From the NCBI GenBank assembly GCA_030020825.1, contig CP125213.1:372001-436000 (forward strand): a stretch of 64,000 nt of DNA, read 5' to 3'. Positions 42,444 to 54,174 of this stretch are shown here, in pieces. Source of the stretch: Candidatus Blochmannia vicinus (lineage in GTDB: Bacteria > Pseudomonadota > Gammaproteobacteria > Enterobacterales > Enterobacteriaceae). How positions within the stretch are numbered: the first letter of the stretch is position 1; each line of letters opens with the position of its first letter. The position numbers and the translations under genes were made by a program. Under the pieces are notes generated by a model. That model did not search any database. It saw only the letters and a list, made by a program, of their open reading frames with translations, and was not told the origin of the DNA.

Positions 42444-43604
42444 GGTAAAAAATATAAGTTTTTTATTTAATAAATTTATTATACTTTATAGATGTTATTT
42501 ATAATCTAATTTGTTTACTCACTTTTATTATTACTATAACGGTAGCAGTATAATTAACTGATTAATAAAAATTTTTATATTATATTAGGTATAATTATTA
42601 AAAAATTAATTAATCTGTTTATCAAAACAATATATTTATAAATCAACATTACCTTAATATATATATGAGTGTTATAAAACAACAATATCCTTAGCACTAA
42701 ATTTTCAATTTTTAATTTTGTATACTAATATACGCAAAAAAAATAAACTATTTTATTTAAATTTATAAGCAATATTTAATATAATTTATGAATCTTAAAT
42801 AAAATTTAGGTATAGTACATTATCATCTTATCTGTAAATTCATTCACTTATAGAATCTATGAAAATAATAAAAATTAAACAACACAAATTATTTATACAT
42901 AAGTCATAATGTATATACTTATATCTTACTAAGATAAGAAGAAATAATAAAGATACATATAAAAAATGGACACTTATATAAAATATACTTATCTTATATA
43001 TCTAATTGCCTTAATGATAATCAACAATCCTATGTGTAAACTCTATCTTTATAAAGATTCTATTTTTTTTTTATTTATATTAAAAATATACCGTAACTTT
43101 AAATTAAAAATTTCATAAATTCAAATACATAATTAACATCATTAAATTTTCAATATTCTATAGTTAGAAAAATTGATAATGCCATTATAATAACATCCAC
43201 ATTATTGTAAATATTAGTTCTCTTATAACTAAAACACCCCTACAATTATTAGATCAAACATAATTCAGTAAATATTAAAATATATAATTTCTTTACAAAA
43301 AAAGAAAAATGTAAATTTTGTTTTATTGTATAAAACATTAACCAACCTAATTATCAGCTCATAATCTATCTATATATCGATCACCAATGCAATTATTTAA
43401 ATAATGCACCAAACACCTGAAGTTAATATTATTTTAAATTATATTATCGTCTCTCCAAAATTTTATTAACCAAACACACCTACAGTACACTCAACATTTA
43501 TCTCAATATTCATTATTGAAAATAATTTCACATTTATTTTTAAATCCCATTTAAAAATAAAATCATTATATTCTTATATTTAAGTATAAAATGTATAAAA
43601 AATA
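42444..43604. other. 1.2-kb non-coding region dolP-rpsI
   Basis: Between convergent dolP and rpsI. No open frame of note, RNA gene or clear repeat is seen. In E. coli many genes (including the argR-mdh region) separate these loci; all have been lost or moved. Confidence 0.6.
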
Positions 43605-44009
43605 TCAACGTTTGGAAAATTGAGGGCTCCTTCGTGCTTTACGTAATCCTACCTTTTTTCTTTCTACTTCCCTAGAATCTCTAGTAACTAATCCAACTGA
43701 ACGCAATACATCACGCAATTTCTCATCATACTGCAATAATGCACGTGTTATTCCATGACATATAGCGCCAGCCTGACCAGATGTACCCCCACCTTTTACA
43801 GTGATATATACATTAAATGTATTGTTCAACAAATTAGTAATTTTCAAAGGCCTTGTAACAATAAATTGCATACTACCTTTAGGAAAATATTGATTCAATT
43901 CACGTTTGTTTATAATAATTTTTCCATTATTCGTTGCATCCAGTTTAATGAATACTCGAGCAGAAGCACTTTTTCTTCGTCCAGTACCATAATATTGATT
44001 ATAGGTCAT
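43605..44009 (-). CDS. rpsI: 30S ribosomal protein S9
   Basis: S9 reaches its C-terminal tail into the P site. [17 protein letters not shown] at the N-terminus, [25 protein letters not shown], and the C-terminal [17 protein letters not shown] with the tRNA-contacting SKR are conserved. 134 aa against 130. Cotranscribed with rplM, 27 bp upstream. Confidence 0.97.
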   Translation of the reverse strand: MTYNQYYGTGRRKSASARVFIKLDATNNGKIIINKRELNQYFPKGSMQFIVTRPLKITNLLNNTFNVYITVKGGGTSGQAGAICHGITRALLQYDEKLRDVLRSVGLVTRDSREVERKKVGLRKARRSPQFSKR

Positions 44010-44036
44010 ACTTTATTTTCCATTTTATTTTATTCA

Positions 44037-44465
44037 TTAACAATCTAAGAATTGAGGGACTTGAGCAGAATGTATATGTGTATTCCCCGAATATACTTTT
44101 AATCTGCAATACATAATACGACCTAAAGGTCCTTTAGGTAACATGCCTTTCACTGCAATTTCAACTACCTTTTCAGGATGCCTATCAATCATTCTTTTAA
44201 AATTAGATTGTTTAATTCCTCCAACATACCCAGTATGATGATAATAGATCTTATTATCACGTTTACGACCACTTACAGATACTTCTTTTGCATTTAAAAC
44301 AATAACATAATCTCCGATATCAATATGGGGAGCATATTCCACTTTATGTTTACCAATTAAATATCTAGAAATCACAGTAGATAAACGACCAAGTATTTTA
44401 TGTTTAGCATCAATAACATGCCATTTTCGTCTAATTACATTCGATTTTATCATAAAAGTTTTCAT
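44037..44465 (-). CDS. rplM: 50S ribosomal protein L13
   Basis: Early-assembly large-subunit protein. It shows [61 protein letters not shown] and [22 protein letters not shown]. The start at 44465 aligns with the E. coli N-terminus; the frame extends 11 codons upstream without homology. 142 aa, same as E. coli. First gene of rplM-rpsI. Confidence 0.96.
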   Translation of the reverse strand: MKTFMIKSNVIRRKWHVIDAKHKILGRLSTVISRYLIGKHKVEYAPHIDIGDYVIVLNAKEVSVSGRKRDNKIYYHHTGYVGGIKQSNFKRMIDRHPEKVVEIAVKGMLPKGPLGRIMYCRLKVYSGNTHIHSAQVPQFLDC

Positions 44466-45014
44466 GAAAATAAAACTCAACTCAATATAAAAATTCACCC
44501 ATGCTAATTTAAAAAATAAATTTTTAATATAAAGGCATAATTATAACACAACAAATTTCATACTATCATAGCATCATTAAAAAATAAAATTTCTACAGTA
44601 TTATTTAAAATTAAAAATAGATATGCATTAATACTTAATACATAAATATCTCGCATCTATATCTCTCAGATTAATTAAAATAAATAATAGAGAAGTATAA
44701 TGATATTAAACTTTATAATAAATAAATTCGTAGTATATTATTAATTATTAGAATTAATAATTCAATGTGCCTAAACAGTTTTTAAAAATTATTTTTATTT
44801 TTTAATTACCTAAATATTTAGCCAAAATATTAATTCCACTTAATTTTCTTTATCAATAGTATTTTTGAAATACTATTGATAAAGAAAATTAAGTGGAATA
44901 GAATCCTACTTCATAGTATTTATTATAATAAAAACAATTAGTACTTGGATCTAAATCACTCAGTTAACATGCAAAACAGGGTATATCAAACGATATAAAT
45001 TTAGGAGTGTTATC
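44466..45014. other. Divergent rplM/zapG spacer
   Basis: 549 bp that must hold the rplM and zapG promoters. zapE, which lies here in E. coli, is absent. It holds the 32-bp inverted repeat described separately. Confidence 0.55.
44833..44899. repeat. 32-bp perfect inverted repeat, 3-nt loop
   Basis: Arms 44833-44864 and 44868-44899 (ATTCCACTTAATTTTCTTTA.. and exact complement) form one of the longest perfect hairpins possible in the window. It sits between divergent rplM and zapG, so it is not at the 3' end of either flanking gene, and no U-run follows on either strand. Confidence 0.85.
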
Positions 45015-45413
45015 ATGATATGTATGTATATACTTGCAAGTTTAATAATTGGCATTGTTACAGGAGCAATCATAATGTATTACAGAACTCGCTATTTATT
45101 ACACAATCAAAAAACTTTATATGAAGAATTACAAGAAAACAAAATTAAGCTAAATGAATACCAAAGAGAATTAAGTAAACACTTTTTATGCACCATAGAG
45201 TTATTAAACAAGATGATCATTGATTATCGTCATCTGTATCACAATGTCAAAAAAAGCGCTAATTTTTTTTTACCAAACGCACATATTCAAGATATAATGT
45301 GTATGTTTAATACTAAAGAAGCAAATATACAAAAAGAACAACTACCAATAGAAGCTCCATTAGATTATTCTAATAACACGGAAAATACTCTAAAAAATCA
45401 TGATAACAAATAA
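45015..45413 (+). CDS. zapG: Cell-envelope/division protein ZapG (YhcB)
   Basis: Formerly DUF1043. One N-terminal transmembrane helix (residues 4-22, IGIVTGAIIMYYRTRY) is followed by a cytoplasmic coiled coil (about 30-75). In E. coli YhcB links envelope synthesis to division. The end of the helix, the basic RTRY and ELxxxKxxLxxYQxELxxHF pattern match the family. 132 aa, same as E. coli. A GGAG Shine-Dalgarno (TTAGGAGTG) precedes ATG 45015. Neighbour of degQ as in E. coli. Confidence 0.88.
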   Translation: MICMYILASLIIGIVTGAIIMYYRTRYLLHNQKTLYEELQENKIKLNEYQRELSKHFLCTIELLNKMIIDYRHLYHNVKKSANFFLPNAHIQDIMCMFNTKEANIQKEQLPIEAPLDYSNNTENTLKNHDNK

Positions 45414-45614
45414 CACTGACATCACTTATATAAACTTAGTTACACACCATATTATATTTTCATATATAAAGTGTTATCTACAACATCACAACTTGCAGGC
45501 AATTAAAATCAATTATAGGTCTAAATGTACGTAATTTAGTCACTAAAATTTTATAAACATTTTAGTATAAATATTATTCTTACTTAAGAATATAACTAAC
45601 TAAATTAATTATTT

Positions 45615-46988
45615 ATGAAAATAACACGATTACTTAATATATTGAGTATATTATTTGCATTAGGCATTTCATATTCTGAATCTTCTATAAATCATACAAC
45701 ATTTTCTACAGAAATATCAGGATTCCTACCAAGTTTAGCTCCCATGTTAGACACAGTACTTCCAGCAGTAGTAAGTGTACATGTAGAAGGTATTCAACCA
45801 GCAAGAAAACTAACATTACCTAAAGAATTTAAATATTTTTTTGGACCAGATATACCCGGAGGAAACTTCGGATCTAGACCATTTGAAGGGTTAGGATCGG
45901 GAGTTATTATTAACGCTAATAAAGGTTATATTATTACCAATAATCATGTTGTAAATGGAGCGGATAAAATTAAAGTACAACTCAACGACGGTCGTGAGTT
46001 TGATGCCAAATTAATAGGACATGATGAACAAACTGATCTAGCATTACTTCAATTATCAAAATTTAAAAATCTTTCTGAAATAAAAATGGCTGATTCCGAT
46101 ATCTTAAAAGTTGGTGATTTTGCTGTTGCGATAGGCAATCCTTTTGGATTAGGTCAAACTGCAACTTCTGGAATTGTATCAGCATTAGGAAGAAGTGGTT
46201 TAAACCTAGAAGGACTAGAAAATTTTATACAAACCGATGCCTCTATAAATAGAGGAAATTCTGGAGGAGCTTTAGTAAACTTACATGGAGAACTAATTGG
46301 AATTAACACTGCTATTTTAACACCTGGTGGAGGAAATATTGGCATCGGTTTCGCTATTCCTAGCAATATCGTAAAAAATTTAAGTCAACAATTAATCGAG
46401 TTTGGAGAAGTAAAGCGAGGACAATTAGGAATTAAAGGAACAGAATTAACTGCTGATATTGCTAAAGCACTTAATATAGACGCACAACGTGGAGCATTTG
46501 TTAGCGAAGTTTTACCAGGAACTGCAGCTGCTAAAGCAAATATAAAAGCAGGAGATATCATCGTATCTATAGAAGGGAAACCAATAAAAAATTTTGCAGA
46601 ATTAAGGGTCAAAATTGGTACTACTACTCCAGGTAAAACTATAAAACTAGGATTGTTACGAGATGGAAAAATACAAACAATATCAGTTTTACTAGATGAT
46701 AGTACTTCTGTTAGCACCAGTGAAGAAGTTTTAACTCCTGCATTGCAAGGAGCTTCTTTAAGTAATGGATATTTAAAAGATGGGACAAAAGGGGTACAAG
46801 TTGAAGAAGTAGCCAAAGATTCTCCAGCTTATTCTATTGGTCTACAAAAAGGTGACATAATCGTCGGATTAAATCGTACTAAAATACATAACTTATCTCA
46901 ATTACGAAAAATTTTAAACGAAAAACCATCCATTATAGCACTTAACATTGTTCGAGGAGATACAAACATATTTCTATTACTACGTTAA
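45615..46988 (+). CDS. degQ: Periplasmic serine endoprotease DegQ
   Basis: HtrA-family protease/chaperone of the periplasm. Signal peptide (1 to about 20), trypsin-like domain with catalytic His in TNNHVVNGA, Asp in TDLALLQL and Ser in NRGNSGGALVN, then PDZ1 (about 260-350) and PDZ2 (about 370-455). 457 aa against 455. Very close to DegQ rather than DegP: it lacks the long LA-loop of DegP, and it follows zapG as in E. coli. The degS gene that follows degQ in E. coli is missing. Confidence 0.95.
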   Translation: MKITRLLNILSILFALGISYSESSINHTTFSTEISGFLPSLAPMLDTVLPAVVSVHVEGIQPARKLTLPKEFKYFFGPDIPGGNFGSRPFEGLGSGVIINANKGYIITNNHVVNGADKIKVQLNDGREFDAKLIGHDEQTDLALLQLSKFKNLSEIKMADSDILKVGDFAVAIGNPFGLGQTATSGIVSALGRSGLNLEGLENFIQTDASINRGNSGGALVNLHGELIGINTAILTPGGGNIGIGFAIPSNIVKNLSQQLIEFGEVKRGQLGIKGTELTADIAKALNIDAQRGAFVSEVLPGTAAAKANIKAGDIIVSIEGKPIKNFAELRVKIGTTTPGKTIKLGLLRDGKIQTISVLLDDSTSVSTSEEVLTPALQGASLSNGYLKDGTKGVQVEEVAKDSPAYSIGLQKGDIIVGLNRTKIHNLSQLRKILNEKPSIIALNIVRGDTNIFLLLR

Positions 46989-46990
46989 TT

Positions 46991-47016
46991 TTATATTGAT
47001 TTTCAAATCAATATAA
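46991..47016 (+). terminator. Hairpin after degQ
   Basis: TTATATTGATTT (46991-47002) pairs exactly with AAATCAATATAA (47005-47016) around a 2-nt loop, starting 3 bp after the degQ stop. No U-run follows on the plus strand; a preceding T-run serves the opposite direction (murA converges from the right). Confidence 0.55.
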
Positions 47017-47252
47017 CTAATAAAACAATATCTAATCTAAAATTTTTAAACACTTAAACAAGAATGCATTTCTAATAAATTAGAAATAATAAAATAAATA
47101 TTGTAACTAATTTTAATTAATACTGTAATAAATCATATCTCAAACTTATATTAAATATATGCTTACAATATTATTTATTTAAAATAAAACACCTTTATAT
47201 AAAAATCACAAAACCATTTAAATAAAAATCATTATACATCTGTTGATATAAG

Positions 47253-48521
<1,269 letters not shown>

Positions 48522-48566
48522 TTAATATCAATTACATACTAATACCATAGTAATTAAAAATCTGCG

Positions 48567-48821
48567 TCATATATTATATAATATACGCTTTTTATTCCAT
48601 TCTTCAGGATTGAATGCTTGAATAGATACAGAATGAATTTCATTATTTAATATATGTTGCATAATAGGAGCATATACTATTTTATGCCGTTCTAATTCAC
48701 TCATATCATAAAATATATGGCCTATAGCGATAATTTGACAATTCTTTTCATAAAAAGAAACATACACTTTATCTAATAACAGATTTTTTACTAAAATATC
48801 TTTAACTTCGTTCTCATTCAT
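48567..48821 (-). CDS. ibaG: BolA-family protein IbaG
   Basis: Small BolA-type protein that binds [2Fe-2S] clusters together with the monothiol glutaredoxin GrxD. From the ATG at 48821 it has 84 aa, same as E. coli, with the BolA pattern VYVSFYEKNCQIIAIGHIFYDMSELERHKIVYAPIMQHI and VSIQAFNPEEW. An upstream ATG would add five residues. The mlaB-mlaF genes, which precede it in E. coli, are gone. Confidence 0.92.
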   Translation of the reverse strand: MNENEVKDILVKNLLLDKVYVSFYEKNCQIIAIGHIFYDMSELERHKIVYAPIMQHILNNEIHSVSIQAFNPEEWNKKRILYNI

Positions 48822-48836
48822 AAGCTTTAAAACCAT

Positions 48837-50443
48837 TTAAAAAATATGATTAACAGTAGAACAGACAATTATCTCTATTTTATTCTACTAAAAAATTGTT
48901 TTAAGCTGTTACTTTTCAATTAATATATCCTGAAATTTATATTTAATTTTAATCTTAAATAACTAATTATTTAGTTTTATTTTCAGTTACTATATGATAG
49001 TAATCATTACTACCTTTATCTTTCAATAAGAATATTTTAAGAATAAAATATAAATTTAGATATCACATCATACATCTATAAAAATTTTTGTATCTATAGA
49101 ATAGATTGTATACATAACAATATCTTTTATTATCTAAAATTCTTATATGCTACATTTATTATCATTAAATTGATCCTAATAAGGTTAAATTATCTAAGTA
49201 TGAAAGTATATCAAATCTAAGTTGATTTTTAAAAATAAAAAACAAAAAATTATTTTGTAAAAACTTTTATTACATATACTTGTTTACATCATACTTTCCT
49301 TAAAAATGTTATTTTTATATCATTAAATTAAGTGTTATGATTTAATACATTAAATCAATAGTAATTGATTATAATAGTCATTAACCTATCCATAAAAATA
49401 AAAACTTGATCAGTTATAAAATCTATAAAATATTAAACAATATAAAACTAAAATTGTACTTATAAACTAATCATTTCACTCATCCAGATATTATTAACTT
49501 ATAATGCTCCAACCATGTTCTAATAAGTTTCATATTTATATATTTATAATCAAGAACTAATATTAACATTATAAAAGTAATATTTTTTATAAATCTTTGT
49601 TAGAAGAACACTTTAAATTATATCAATCAATACACCATTGACTATATCTACTACCAAGTGGAGTTAATAATCTTAAATAATCATATAGTAATCAAATCTT
49701 ATATAGAGATCATATTCCATACTCATACACTTATATATATTAAATATTTTAATAGTTTATATATCTAAAAATATATAAAAAATTATACTTAATTAATAAT
49801 TCCATAAAAAATACATTCATTATTTCATTAAGTATTATAATTATTTTTAATTTTATAAAAATCATCGATAATATATTTTATACAAATTAAAATTTTATTA
49901 CTTAATAATAAAAATTATTTATCTTACACGTAGAACGTATACTTCCAATAAAAAATAAACTTAAGAATTACATATATAAATATTTAATTACACATAATGT
50001 GTGTCACTTATATTACTTAATACAATACAACTTAATGACAAAATATTATTACAAATTAAAATTTAGAACGCTCAATTTATCAGAAATACATAACACTTAA
50101 ATTGAACATATACTACTATGTAGTAATAACATAAATTTCAAAATTAATAACTAAACTACAAATTAATATATTGAAGCTAATTCCATTATATGTCACCTTA
50201 AGTTAATGAAAAAATTGTCATATCTATTACCACACAAAATGTAGTAATAGATAACTATAACTGTTTTAATTATACCATTTTATAACATAAATCACTTTAC
50301 ACGTAGTCTTCCACACCAAAATAACATTAAAAATTAACAATGATAACAATAATCTTTAATTTAAATCGTCTCCTGATAATATTTTTTATTATTTAAAACA
50401 CAAATAAACATTAAATCATAGCCATGAAATAAGAGATAGCATA
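48837..50443. other. 1.6-kb non-coding region at the ancestral mla/kds locus
   Basis: The longest gene-free stretch in the window, between ibaG and lptC. In E. coli mlaFEDCB, yrbG, kdsD and kdsC occupy this position. Read by eye in both directions, no remnant of these genes, RNA gene or strong repeat was recognised. Confidence 0.6.
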
Positions 50444-51046
50444 ATGTTTTATATATCTAAATTATTAAACAAAAATAAAAAATATATATTTATTTTAATT
50501 TCATCAATATTAATAATAATCTTTTTATCTATTATTGCACAAAAATTATTAATCATCTTTAATACACCTCTAAATTCATTAGTTAATGAAGAAACATATA
50601 CTCATCAAGGTAACGATGTAGTGATTAACATATATCATACAACAGGACAACTTAAATTTAAATTAACAGCACATTGTATTCAACATTTTTCAGATCAAAA
50701 AATTACCTGGTTTATACGTCCTGACGTTATTGCTTTTAATGAAAAAAATACTCCAATATGGAAAATTACAGCAAATCAAGCTAGATTAAATCATGAAAAG
50801 ACATTACATTTATACGGCTACGTTTACATGAATAGTTTAGTAGATAATGCATATTTTCAATCCATTGAAACAAACCAAGCAATAATTAATTTAATAACTC
50901 AAGATATTATTGCAGATAAAAAAGTAATTATACATGGTCATTATTTTCATTCTGTCGGAATGAAAATGCATGCCAATCTACATACACAAGCAATCAAATT
51001 AATTGATGGTACACAAGCTTATTATGATATTCAATATATGCGGTAA
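50444..51046 (+). CDS. lptC: LPS export protein LptC
   Basis: Bitopic inner-membrane protein that takes LPS from the LptBFG transporter and passes it to LptA. One N-terminal transmembrane helix (residues 15-36, IFILISSILIIIFLSIIAQKL) and a periplasmic beta-jellyroll (KLTAHCIQHFSDQKITWFIRPDVIAF.., LHLYGYVYMNSLVDNAYFQSIETNQAIINLITQDI). 200 aa against 191. First gene of lptC-lptA-lptB; overlaps lptA. Confidence 0.94.
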   Translation: MFYISKLLNKNKKYIFILISSILIIIFLSIIAQKLLIIFNTPLNSLVNEETYTHQGNDVVINIYHTTGQLKFKLTAHCIQHFSDQKITWFIRPDVIAFNEKNTPIWKITANQARLNHEKTLHLYGYVYMNSLVDNAYFQSIETNQAIINLITQDIIADKKVIIHGHYFHSVGMKMHANLHTQAIKLIDGTQAYYDIQYMR

Positions 51047-51548
51047 AAACAGGACAATACTTATTTATATTAACATATTTTTTCTGTTTACTTGCTCTCA
51101 TGCAACAACACATAAACAAACACAAATAATTAAAATTTATTCTAAATGCCAATCAATTAATATACTAACTAATACAATAATTTTTACAGATCAAGTTACT
51201 CTTAAATATAAAAATATCAATCTTCATGCAGATAAAATACTCATCTCTCATACACAAGATATACATCATTTATCTGTAATAGAAGCACATGGAAAACCTG
51301 CCATTTTAAATCAAATACAAGAAGACACAGAGAACACAATATTTGCTCAATCATTAATGATACATTACAGTACTTATGATGATACTATTACTTTTATTGG
51401 TAATGTTTATATAGAACAATCTGGAAATTCTATAAAAAGTGATAAAATCATATACTCAATTAAAAAAAAACAAATGAAAGCTATTTCTAATCAAGGAAAT
51501 AAAGTTGTAACAACTTTATTAGCAAATCAATTTAAAAAATATATTTAA
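51024..51548 (+). CDS. lptA: LPS transport bridge protein LptA
   Basis: Periplasmic protein that polymerises into the LPS bridge between LptC and LptD. It has a hydrophobic signal segment ending near SHA (about residue 27), then beta-jellyroll sequence ILTNTIIFTDQVTLKYKNINLHADKILIS..EAHGKPAILNQIQ..MIHYSTYDDTITFIGNVYIEQSGNSIKSDKIIYSIKKKQMKA. Start uncertain: ATG 51024 gives 174 aa and a 23-nt overlap with lptC; ATG 51003 is seven codons earlier. No clear Shine-Dalgarno, so coupling to lptC translation is likely. E. coli has 185 aa. Confidence 0.9.
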   Translation: MIFNICGKNRTILIYINIFFLFTCSHATTHKQTQIIKIYSKCQSINILTNTIIFTDQVTLKYKNINLHADKILISHTQDIHHLSVIEAHGKPAILNQIQEDTENTIFAQSLMIHYSTYDDTITFIGNVYIEQSGNSIKSDKIIYSIKKKQMKAISNQGNKVVTTLLANQFKKYI

Positions 51549-51581
51549 TATACACTATATAATTAATTCTAATTTAGTAGA

Positions 51582-52307
51582 ATGACAACACTTACTATAA
51601 GAAATTTATCCAAAATATACAAAGGACGACATGTAGTTAATGATATAAGTTTATATATTTCTTCCGGAGAAATAGTCGGGCTATTAGGCCCAAATGGCTC
51701 AGGAAAAACTACAACATTTTATATGATATTAGGAATTGTTCAACATAATGCTGGTAACATTTTAATCGGCAAAAAAGATATTAGCCTACTCCCAATCTAT
51801 CTCAGAGCTCGATTAGGAATAGGTTATTTGCCTCAAGAAAGCTCAATTTTTCGTCGATTAACTGTATTTGACAATTTAATGGCTATATTACAAACCCAGC
51901 GTAATCTTAATACAACAAAACGTAATAAACTTATTATAGAATTAATGAATAACTTCCATATCAGTCATCTACGTAACAATATTGGGCAAACATTATCTGG
52001 AGGAGAACGAAAACGCGTAGAAATTGCTCGAGCATTAGCTGCTAATCCTAAATTTATATTACTTGATGAACCTTTTTCTGGAGTTGATCCAATTGCAATA
52101 ACAGATATACAAAAAACTATTAAACAACTTCAATCCCGCAGACTTGGAGTGTTAATAACTGATCATAATGTAATAGAAACATTACGTATATGTAAACGAG
52201 CATATATCATTAATCAAGGAAAATTAATTGCCCATGGATCTCCCAATGAGATATTGAACAATAAAAATGTACAACAAGTATATTTAGGGAACATGATTAA
52301 ATTGTAA
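51582..52307 (+). CDS. lptB: LPS export ABC transporter ATPase LptB
   Basis: Cytoplasmic ATPase that drives LPS extraction with LptF and LptG. Walker A GPNGSGKTTTF (about residue 36), Q-loop YLPQESSIFRRL, signature LSGGERKRVEIARAL (about 138) and Walker B FILLDEPFSGVDP with the D-loop, then switch His in ITDHNV. 241 aa, same as E. coli. Follows lptA by 33 bp. rpoN and hpf, the next genes in E. coli, are missing. Confidence 0.97.
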   Translation: MTTLTIRNLSKIYKGRHVVNDISLYISSGEIVGLLGPNGSGKTTTFYMILGIVQHNAGNILIGKKDISLLPIYLRARLGIGYLPQESSIFRRLTVFDNLMAILQTQRNLNTTKRNKLIIELMNNFHISHLRNNIGQTLSGGERKRVEIARALAANPKFILLDEPFSGVDPIAITDIQKTIKQLQSRRLGVLITDHNVIETLRICKRAYIINQGKLIAHGSPNEILNNKNVQQVYLGNMIKL

Positions 52308-53235
52308 TCATACTATAAACCATAATTGATACATAATAATGAAAATTAAAAATTTTAACCATTTCTAACAATTGCGTATATCAATATTTATAGAAACTAA
52401 TCTATGTTAACGGAATAAATAATTTAAATCAAACTAAATATTAGTTTATGAATATAATTTAATTATGAAACTGCACGTATTTTATATACCATTTATATAA
52501 AACACAAAATCTTATTAAGTAACGAGAATTATTTTAAAAAACTTACGGTAATAGGTAATTATAAACGTCAGTTTTAATATGCTTATTTATAGGCATATTG
52601 CATCATATAAAAAACACTCACATTTGTGAACATAAGTAAAAATATATATACTTTATTCCTAAAAACACAAAGCATTTATCTTTACTATTTCAAATTACTT
52701 TATTTTTATTTAGAAACAACTAATTTTTAACTGCTATTCTATATCCTCTTTTAAAAAAATAAAATTTTTTAATCTCCTCATTTTCATTGTATCAACTTAA
52801 TTGAAATATACTATTATTGGTATAATTATAAATATTAAAAGTATATTAATTTAGTTGATATATATATCATCAATCCTACACTATCATATTCTTATTTGCT
52901 AAAAAACAATAATAATGATTATCAAAATAATTGTATATTAGTTTTACTTATAATCAAAAATATCTAATTTGAATAAAATTATATATATGTAATTTTATCA
53001 GTAATATTAAAACCATCACTAAAAATTTATGAAGATTATTAAAAACTTAATATGTCAATAGACAAGTAGATACAGACAAAATTTCTAAATAAAATTCATA
53101 TAAAAATTAAAATTACTTATATATAAATATCCGATCATTATATATTCATACTTAACAAAAATCATATTTTTAAACAAACACACTTAATTTTTACTAGTAC
53201 AATAAATGATTAATTAAATAAATAATCTAAAAATT
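52308..53235. other. 0.9-kb non-coding synteny junction
   Basis: Convergent lptB and the ABC-permease gene face this gap. It joins DNA matching E. coli 72 min to DNA matching 97 min, so it is an inferred rearrangement breakpoint. No mobile element, tRNA or repeat is seen in it. Confidence 0.6.
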
Positions 53236-54138
53236 TCATTTTTTATGGTACATATAAAATAAAATGCCTTTATTTCTTCCGAAAAATACCGAAATTAGAA
53301 ATACCATACTACCACACAGCACTATAGCAGGACCTGCTGGAAAAACCATATAAAATGCTCCAAGTAATCCTATCCATGAACATAGCAAAGCAATTAGTAC
53401 CGATAACAAAAGCATATTTATTAAACTCTTAACCCAATACCGAGCTGATAACCCAGGTAACATCATCAACCCAACAGACATTAAAGTACCAGTTACTTGA
53501 AAACTTGCTATTAAATTTAACATAACTATTGATAAAAAAACTATTTGAATAAATTTAGATGCCTTAATACCATTTTCTCTCAAAAAATCTGGATCGAACG
53601 TTTCAATAATTAAAGCTCTATAAAGTAACGCAACAGTAAGCAGAGTTATTGTTCCAATTATTCCAATACATTCTAAATTCAATAAATTTACAGATAAAAC
53701 AGATCCAAATAATAAGTCTAATAAATCTACATTAGGACCATGCAATGACATTAATATCACTCCAAGCGCTAAAGATCCAAGATAAAATCCAGAAAAACTC
53801 GCATCTTTTTGCAACAATGTTTTTTCACTAATCCAATTAGACAATATTGCAACAAATAAACCAGAAAAAAATCCTCCTATACTCATTATAATAAATGACA
53901 TACCTGAAAAAAAATATCCTATAGCTACTCCCGGTAATATAGCATGAGACAATACATCTCCCACTAAACTCATACGCTTCAACATTAAGAAATTACCAAT
54001 TGGCGTCATACTAATAGACAATACACCACAAGCAACTATAGCCCTACGCATATAACCACAATTAATAAAAGGATCAAATAACATATAAATAGTCATATTT
54101 TTTACCAAAATAAATATAATATATATCAATAATTTCAC
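53236..54138 (-). CDS. Metal-type ABC transporter permease (ABC-3 family)
   Basis: An integral membrane protein of the ZnuB/MntB/AztB superfamily with about eight hydrophobic helices. Family signature: GNFLMLKRMSLVGDVLSHAILPGVAIGYF (about residue 47), and HGPNVDLLDLLFGSVLSV, TGTLMSVGLMMLPGLSARYW near residue 218. It does not align closely with E. coli ZnuB; it is more like the zinc/manganese permeases of other proteobacteria. The start could also be at Met15 or Met19 (MTIYMLFDPF). It lies 36 bp after the ATPase gene; no substrate-binding protein gene is in the window. Zinc or manganese is the likely substrate by family; this is not shown by the sequence. Confidence 0.82.
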   Translation of the reverse strand: MKLLIYIIFILVKNMTIYMLFDPFINCGYMRRAIVACGVLSISMTPIGNFLMLKRMSLVGDVLSHAILPGVAIGYFFSGMSFIIMSIGGFFSGLFVAILSNWISEKTLLQKDASFSGFYLGSLALGVILMSLHGPNVDLLDLLFGSVLSVNLLNLECIGIIGTITLLTVALLYRALIIETFDPDFLRENGIKASKFIQIVFLSIVMLNLIASFQVTGTLMSVGLMMLPGLSARYWVKSLINMLLLSVLIALLCSWIGLLGAFYMVFPAGPAIVLCGSMVFLISVFFGRNKGILFYMYHKK

Positions 54139-54174
54139 ATATAAAATAATATGAAATCACACAAGATTAAACTA

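Noticed and set aside
53236..54138. Naming the permease znuB
   Set aside because: It belongs to the same superfamily, but key stretches differ from E. coli ZnuB and resemble other zinc/manganese permeases; the symbol is not safe without a phylogeny.
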